A program made the translations under genes and the position numbers. Under the pieces are notes generated by a model. It made no database searches and was not told where the DNA came from. It saw only the letters and a list, made by a program, of their open reading frames with translations. DNA of 10,240 nt, taken from positions 1 through 10,240 of the forward strand of contig JANMOP010000057.1 in the NCBI GenBank assembly GCA_031369365.1. The letters run 5' to 3'. The stretch is from Methylotenera_A sp031369365 (lineage in GTDB: Bacteria > Pseudomonadota > Gammaproteobacteria > Burkholderiales > Methylophilaceae). Positions 6,089-10,240 of this stretch are shown piece by piece (the first letter of the stretch is position 1; each line of letters opens with the position of its first letter).

Positions 6089-7759
6089 ATGAACGAATTT
6101 GAGCTTAAATTTGAAATTCCCCCACAAAGTCTGCCAAAAATAGTGGCCGCAGTACATGCCAAAAAGGCGCAATTGCAAATATTGCAAGCCTGTTATTTTG
6201 ATACCAAAGATGGTGCATTGGCTAAAAATGGCTTGACACTACGCATGCGAAAAGAGGGTAATGATTGGGTGCAAACTGCCAAAGGGCTGACCAGTAATTC
6301 TCTTGATAGGCTAGAACACAACGTTGAAATAGGCTCATCTAAAACTAATGTAACTAAAAATATAGCATCCAGCACTAAAACTTCTAGCAGCAAGCTATCT
6401 AACCCCATGCCAAGCATTGATTTATCGCGTCATGCCGATGAAAAAATTGGCAAACTCATCATGCGTGCTTTAAAAATAAAGCCATATGGGCAAATACCTG
6501 CGTTGATTCCTTTGTATGAAACCGATGTGCAGCGGCTTAGGTTCAACGTAAAACATGCAGGCTCATTAATCGAAATTGCTTTAGATCAAGGCATGGTAAT
6601 AAGTGGCGGGCGCTCAGCTGCGTTATGTGAGTTAGAAATAGAATTAAAACAAGGCAAACCTGAACATGCCATTGCGCTTGCTCGTACTTGGTGCGCTAAA
6701 TATGGGCTCTGGTTAAGCACGATTAATAAATCCATGAAAGGCCAGCGCCTGCATGATGGTTTGCTTTCAAGTCAGTTAAAGCAAAAAAATTTAGATAAAA
6801 ACACCAAATTAGTTGGGAAAGCTAACGGCCAGCAATTGGTCAAAGCGGTTTTTCAATCGTGCTTAAATCAAATTTTAGCTAACGCGAGTGAGATAGCGAG
6901 TAGTAGCCAAAATGCCGAGCACATTCATCAATTACGCGTGGGTATTAGGCGCTTACGCACTGCTATGCGAGAGCTTACTGTGTTGGTTGATGGCATCAAT
7001 ACAGCTTGGGAGATGCCGCTGATTGATGCGTTTAGAGCATTGGGTGAACATCGCGATGATGACCATTTAAATCATGTATTACAGCCGCAAATAGCGGCTG
7101 AAGGCGGCCCTGATGTTAGCACTCAAACTGATGCTACCAAGCTTTTAGATGCTGGCTTGGTAGTACGTGCTAAAGTATTTCAAGACACTTTGCTATGTCT
7201 AATTGCTTATGTTAATAGCAATTATTTAAATGGTTCTGACCTAAATGATGTCAAAGATAGCGATGCCAAAATTAGCAACGCCGAAAATAGTCATGCCAAA
7301 AATGTGGCCGATAGCGCTAAAGAAAATTATAAACATAAAAAAGTCAGCAAAATACTGGCTAATCGATTAGATAACTTGCATGAAAAAATTGTTAAAGAAG
7401 GCAAAAAATTCCTAGCGCTGACTGAAACCCAACAACATAGCGTACGCAAGCACTTTAAACGGCTGCGCTATTTGGCTGAATTTTCGGCACCGCTATTTAC
7501 AACATCATCCTCTGAAAAAAAACGCTCATTAGCTTTTATTACAGCACTAAAGCCAGTGCAAGACGCGCTCGGCCTTTATAACGATGAATTAATAGCATTG
7601 CAAACTTATCGCACATTAGCAGCTTCCGATCAACGGGCTTGGTTTGGGGTGGGTTGGTTAACTGCACGGCGCAAAAGTAATGCCAAAAAATGCCAACAAG
7701 AAATTAATTCTTTTATTAAAAATTCTAGTAAAAAAAAGCTGTTTTGGCAACAAATTTAA
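6089..7759 (+). CDS. CYTH-CHAD domain protein, putative inorganic triphosphatase (YgiF-like)
   Basis: This 556-residue protein joins two domains. The CYTH domain (about 1-215) opens with ExExK (E3, E5, K7), then CYFDTKDGALAKNGLTLRMR, WVQTAKG, LCELEIELKQG and STINKSMKGQRL. These are the charged residues that line the triphosphate tunnel. The CHAD domain (about 245-550) has the histidine-rich helices IHQLRVGIRRLRTAMREL (H280), HRDDDH (321-326) and VRKHFKRLRYL (452-462). E. coli YgiF is an inorganic triphosphatase, and CHAD domains bind polyphosphate. The start agrees with the family, where the ExExK motif is at the very N-terminus, although no good ribosome site is visible. With 22 bases after copA, cotranscription is likely. 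Polar inserts at about 80-110 (Ser/Thr/Lys) and 380-420 (repeat-bearing) make it longer than E. coli YgiF (433). Enzyme activity here is inferred from the family. Confidence 0.88.
   Translation: MNEFELKFEIPPQSLPKIVAAVHAKKAQLQILQACYFDTKDGALAKNGLTLRMRKEGNDWVQTAKGLTSNSLDRLEHNVEIGSSKTNVTKNIASSTKTSSSKLSNPMPSIDLSRHADEKIGKLIMRALKIKPYGQIPALIPLYETDVQRLRFNVKHAGSLIEIALDQGMVISGGRSAALCELEIELKQGKPEHAIALARTWCAKYGLWLSTINKSMKGQRLHDGLLSSQLKQKNLDKNTKLVGKANGQQLVKAVFQSCLNQILANASEIASSSQNAEHIHQLRVGIRRLRTAMRELTVLVDGINTAWEMPLIDAFRALGEHRDDDHLNHVLQPQIAAEGGPDVSTQTDATKLLDAGLVVRAKVFQDTLLCLIAYVNSNYLNGSDLNDVKDSDAKISNAENSHAKNVADSAKENYKHKKVSKILANRLDNLHEKIVKEGKKFLALTETQQHSVRKHFKRLRYLAEFSAPLFTTSSSEKKRSLAFITALKPVQDALGLYNDELIALQTYRTLAASDQRAWFGVGWLTARRKSNAKKCQQEINSFIKNSSKKKLFWQQI
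7247..7306 (+). repeat. Degenerate 15-base tandem repeat, four units, inside the CHAD domain
   Basis: Four in-frame five-codon units encode DVKDS, DAKIS, NAENS and HAKNV at residues 387-406 of the CYTH-CHAD protein. The DNA core GCCAAAA or a near form recurs in three units, so the repeat is present at base level as well as in protein. It falls in a loop between CHAD helices, where insertions should be tolerated. Confidence 0.7.
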
Positions 7760-7768
7760 TAGATTTAA

Positions 7769-7810
7769 CTTTGTATTATGCAGTACAAACTTTGCATTAA
7801 GCACTACAAA
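7769..7810. promoter_or_regulatory. Two tandem 21-base palindrome-like elements upstream of katE
   Basis: The 21-base stretch at 7769-7789 is followed directly by a second copy at 7790-7810, with 18 of 21 positions the same. The first copy contains TTTGTA (7770-7775) and TACAAA (7784-7789), a perfect inverted pair with an eight-base spacer. The second has TTTGCA and TACAAA, one mismatch from the same pattern. A 21-base period places both on the same face of the helix, as expected for cooperative binding by a dimeric regulator. The copies end 56 bases before the katE ATG and start ten bases after the CYTH-CHAD stop. TATTAT (7774-7779) inside the first copy resembles a -10, but I find no matching -35. 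The gap of 107 bases shows no clear terminator. Confidence 0.5.
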
Positions 7811-7866
7811 ATTTAATCATTTTTTATTTTTAACTTCATTATTTTATAACGATCAGGAGATTTAAC

Positions 7867-10065
7867 ATGGCAAAAGCAGCAAGTGACAAACCCATTAGTA
7901 GCAAACCTAATGACAAGCAATTAAACGCAAATAACTTAACAGGATTAACACCATCACCGTCAGATGCTAACCGCTCGCAGCAAGCGGCTTCGGTAGTTGC
8001 AGAGTTACCAGGTGAATCGCTCACTACCAATCAAGGTTTATTGATTAGCGATAATCAAAACTCATTGCGCGCTGGCGTGCGCGGGCCAACGCTATTAGAA
8101 GACCATATCTTGCGTGAAAAAATCATGCATTTTGATCATGAGCGCATTCCAGAACGCGTGGTACATGCGCGCGGCGCGGCGGCACATGGCGTGTTTGAGC
8201 TGTATGAGAGTATGAGCAAAGTGACCAAGGCTGGATTTTTAAACGATACCAGTGTTAAAACGCCTGTGTTTGTGCGCTTTTCTACTGTGGCTGGTTCGCG
8301 TGGGTCGGCAGATACAGCGCGTGATGTGCGCGGTTTTGCGGTACGATTTTATACAGAAGAAGGTAATTTTGATTTGGTGGGCAATAACATTCCTGTATTT
8401 TTTGTGCAAGATGCCATTAAGTTTCCTGATTTAATTCATTCGGTTAAACCAGAGCCGCATAACGAAATACCGCAAGCGTCATCCGCACACGATACTTTTT
8501 GGGATTTCATCTCCATGGTGCCAGAAACCACGCATACCATTATGTGGGTGATGTCGGATCGCGGTATTCCACGTAGCTTTGCCGACATGGAAGGCTTTGG
8601 TGTGCATACGTTTAGATTCATTGATGCGGCAGGCGTCTCTAGCTTTGTAAAATTTCACTGGAAACCAGTAGCAGGCGTGCATTCGCTGGTGTGGGATGAA
8701 GCGGTGAAAATAGCAGGTAAAGATGCCGATTTTCATCGACGTAACTTATTTGACGCGATTGATAAAGGCCAATATCCTGAGTGGGAATTGGGTGTGCAAA
8801 TTGTGCCAGAGGTCGATGAACGTAAATTCGACTTTGATTTGCTGGACGCAACCAAGCTCATTCCAGAATCATTAGTTCCAGTGCAAATTATTGGCAAAAT
8901 GACCCTTAATCGTAACCCAGATAATTATTTTGCCGAGACCGAACAAGTGGCTTTTCACCCTGGGCATTTAGTGCCAGGTATCGATTTTAGTAACGATCCG
9001 CTGCTGCAAGGGCGTTTGTTCTCTTATACCGATACGCAATTATCGCGCTTAGGCAGTGCTAATTTTCATGAGCTACCCATTAACCGCCCCATTGCCGAAG
9101 TGCATAATAATCAGCGCGATGGCCATATGCGCCATGCTATAGTAAAAGGGCGCGTTAGCTACGAACCCAATACCTTAGGCGGCGGTTGCCCCATGCAACG
9201 GCCGTGGGAGCAGGGCGGATTTGTAAGCCATCCAGAAGCCATGGAAGGCAACAAAACACGTGCACGCAGCCCCACTTTTGCAGATCATTTTTCGCAGCCT
9301 GCACTATTTTGGCGCAGCCAAGCGGATTGGGAGCAAGATCACATTGTGGCAGCATTTTGTTTCGAGTTGGCTAAAGTAGAAATACCCGCCATACGTGAGC
9401 GCATGGTGGCAACGCTCACACAAGTTGATGAAGATTTAGCCCAGCGGGTGGCAGCTGGCTTGGGTATGGAATTGCCCGAGCCACCCATAGGCTATGATGA
9501 TGTTCCATATACAGATGAGCCAGAAATGGATTTAGCATTAAGTATGTCTGATGTGCCTGACACCCCTATTAAAGGGCGAAAAATAGCGATTTTAGCTTGC
9601 GACAATGTGGATGTTGCATTAATTAACAGTGTGCGTGATGAGCTAGAAGCACAAGGCGCAGTAGTTAAATTACTGGCATCAAAGTTGGGAGATATCACCA
9701 GTAGTGAAGGACAATTAATACATGTTGACCATAGTTTGCCAACGGTGTCATCGGTTTTATTTGATGCAGTTTTAATACCAGGGTTTGATATGAGTGCTAA
9801 TGCATTATGTAGCGATGCGAACGCCATTATGTTGGTTAAAGAAGCCTATAAGCATGGCAAACCCATTGCAGCCATTGCTGGCGGTATTAGTTTAATTGAT
9901 AAAGCGGCATTATCTGCAGGTGCGGCAAATGGCGAATTTAAAGGGCCAGGAATTATCGTGGAACTGGGTGAAACAGCCGACAAGGCCTTTATAGAGCGAT
10001 TTGTCAGTGCTATTTCAAAGCATCGTTTTTACGAACGATCTGATTTAGAGGCAATAGTGGCTTAA
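7867..10065 (+). CDS. katE: Large-subunit monofunctional catalase HPII (DJ-1/PfpI-like C-terminal domain)
   Basis: This 732-residue protein degrades hydrogen peroxide in the cytoplasm and binds haem. Key residues lie at a constant offset of 28 from E. coli HPII (753 residues): distal H100 in VVHARGAAAHG, N173 in LVGNNIPVFF, and the haem-ligand Y387 in RLFSYTDTQLSRLG. His364 in AFHPGH corresponds to His392 of HPII, which there bonds covalently to the haem-ligand Tyr. From about residue 569 a Rossmann-like flavodoxin/DJ-1-type domain follows (KGRKIAILACDNVD to HRFYER), the mark of the clade 2 large catalases. The N-terminal arm of about 50 residues is Asn/Ser/Lys-rich and shorter than in HPII. 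AGGAGA (7855-7860), six bases from the ATG, fixes the start. The preceding gene is on the same strand 107 bases upstream. In enterobacteria katE responds to RpoS; no such promoter is proven here. Confidence 0.97.
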   Translation: MAKAASDKPISSKPNDKQLNANNLTGLTPSPSDANRSQQAASVVAELPGESLTTNQGLLISDNQNSLRAGVRGPTLLEDHILREKIMHFDHERIPERVVHARGAAAHGVFELYESMSKVTKAGFLNDTSVKTPVFVRFSTVAGSRGSADTARDVRGFAVRFYTEEGNFDLVGNNIPVFFVQDAIKFPDLIHSVKPEPHNEIPQASSAHDTFWDFISMVPETTHTIMWVMSDRGIPRSFADMEGFGVHTFRFIDAAGVSSFVKFHWKPVAGVHSLVWDEAVKIAGKDADFHRRNLFDAIDKGQYPEWELGVQIVPEVDERKFDFDLLDATKLIPESLVPVQIIGKMTLNRNPDNYFAETEQVAFHPGHLVPGIDFSNDPLLQGRLFSYTDTQLSRLGSANFHELPINRPIAEVHNNQRDGHMRHAIVKGRVSYEPNTLGGGCPMQRPWEQGGFVSHPEAMEGNKTRARSPTFADHFSQPALFWRSQADWEQDHIVAAFCFELAKVEIPAIRERMVATLTQVDEDLAQRVAAGLGMELPEPPIGYDDVPYTDEPEMDLALSMSDVPDTPIKGRKIAILACDNVDVALINSVRDELEAQGAVVKLLASKLGDITSSEGQLIHVDHSLPTVSSVLFDAVLIPGFDMSANALCSDANAIMLVKEAYKHGKPIAAIAGGISLIDKAALSAGAANGEFKGPGIIVELGETADKAFIERFVSAISKHRFYERSDLEAIVA

Positions 10066-10083
10066 GCCTACTGGCTGTATTAG

Positions 10084-10112
10084 TTGACCATATTAAGAAT
10101 TGTTTATTCAAT
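10084..10112 (+). promoter_or_regulatory. Candidate sigma70-type promoter for the YihY-family gene
   Basis: TTGACC (10084-10089, five of six) is followed after 17 bases by TTCAAT (10107-10112, four of six). Transcription would begin near 10119, about 38 bases before the ATG. The short AGCC-TACT-GGCT hairpin just before it (about 10065-10077) has no T-run and is not a convincing terminator for katE. Confidence 0.35.
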
Positions 10113-10129
10113 TAAATTAATTAATTCTA

Positions 10130-10156
10130 TATTTAAGATACATATTATTTAAGATA
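10130..10156. repeat. Perfect 11-base direct repeat just before the YihY-family start codon
   Basis: TATTTAAGATA occurs at 10130-10140 and at 10146-10156, the second copy abutting the ATG. The 16-base period places them in the untranslated leader. They contain AAGATA, only a weak ribosome-site likeness. AT-rich composition makes chance a real possibility. Confidence 0.45.
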
Positions 10157-10240
10157 ATGACTAAAAAAATTTGGCTACTAATAAAAACCACCGTTATCGC
10201 ATGGAGTGACGACTACGCACCTAGTATGGGTGCGGCGTTG
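10157..10240 (+). CDS. YihY/BrkB-family inner membrane protein, first 28 codons (cut by right edge)
   Basis: An ATG at 10157 opens a frame that runs to the edge with no stop. The residues WLLIKTTVIAWSDDYAPSMGAAL resemble the N-terminus of YihY/UPF0761 (formerly called ribonuclease BN) membrane proteins, where a short amphipathic helix ending in a W-x-D/E-D-x-A/S-like motif leads to the conserved small-residue start of the first membrane helix (typically followed by ALAYYT). Its role is not established; the tRNA-nuclease name is a historical misassignment. Only the N-terminus is seen, so the assignment rests on one motif. It lies 91 bases after katE on the same strand, with its own candidate promoter. 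Confidence 0.65.
   Translation, partial: MTKKIWLLIKTTVIAWSDDYAPSMGAAL

Noticed and set aside
7841..7850. TATAAC as the -10 of katE
   Set aside because: Transcription would start within the ribosome binding site, leaving no usable leader.
7680..7865. A 61-codon plus-strand open frame bridging CYTH-CHAD and katE
   Set aside because: It overlaps the CYTH-CHAD end in another frame, reads through the AT-rich tandem element, has no ribosome site, and its translation is Phe/Asn/Leu-biased noise.
9492..9827. A 111-codon minus-strand open frame under the katE C-terminus
   Set aside because: Antisense to the DJ-1-like domain of katE; no independent support.
10065..10077. AGCC-TACT-GGCT hairpin after katE as a terminator
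   Set aside because: The stem is four base pairs and no T-run follows.
1..10240. CRISPR array, insertion sequence, tRNA/rRNA or phage genes
   Set aside because: No spaced identical repeats of CRISPR size, no transposase motifs or terminal inverted repeats, and no RNA gene signature were seen; all large frames are housekeeping or stress families.

Overview
The window looks like ordinary chromosomal DNA from an AT-leaning Gram-negative proteobacterium. The moderate coding GC, the very AT-rich intergenic DNA, the ybhP-clsB pair, the HPII-type catalase and the YihY-type membrane protein all fit. A betaproteobacterium of the Methylophilaceae type is my best guess, but it is an inference from gene content and not something the sequence proves.

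Layout: the left third is read leftward. It holds the N-terminal 347 codons of a multi-PAS sensor protein (1-1041, running off the left edge), a cardiolipin synthase B-type phospholipase D protein (1261-2475), and an endonuclease/exonuclease/phosphatase-fold protein of the YbhP type (2483-3238). The last two lie 7 bases apart in the same order as ybhP-clsB of Escherichia coli. A divergent 175-base AT-rich intergenic region (3239-3413) follows. The right two thirds are read rightward: a small CopZ-like copper chaperone (3414-3665), a CopA-type Cu(+) P1B-ATPase (3757-6066), a CYTH-CHAD protein only 22 bases behind it (6089-7759), a large-subunit HPII-type catalase with a C-terminal DJ-1/PfpI-like domain (7867-10065), and the first 28 codons of a YihY/BrkB-family membrane protein (from 10157).

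How the genes may work together: copZ and copA form a copper export unit. The CYTH-CHAD protein, probably cotranscribed with copA, belongs to a family tied to triphosphate and polyphosphate. KatE removes hydrogen peroxide, which makes hydroxyl radicals with Cu(+). The right side therefore reads as a metal and oxidative stress block. The left side is about envelope lipid (cardiolipin) synthesis and signalling.

No new multi-gene defence or mobile system is visible. The less ordinary signals are: (i) a 21-base, two-copy tandem element with imperfect palindromic units upstream of katE; (ii) polar, low-complexity Asn/Ser/Thr/Lys/Gln-rich linkers or tails in five of the proteins, two of them with short in-frame DNA repeats; (iii) a possible copper-polyphosphate link through copA and CYTH-CHAD; and (iv) inverted repeats upstream of copZ.
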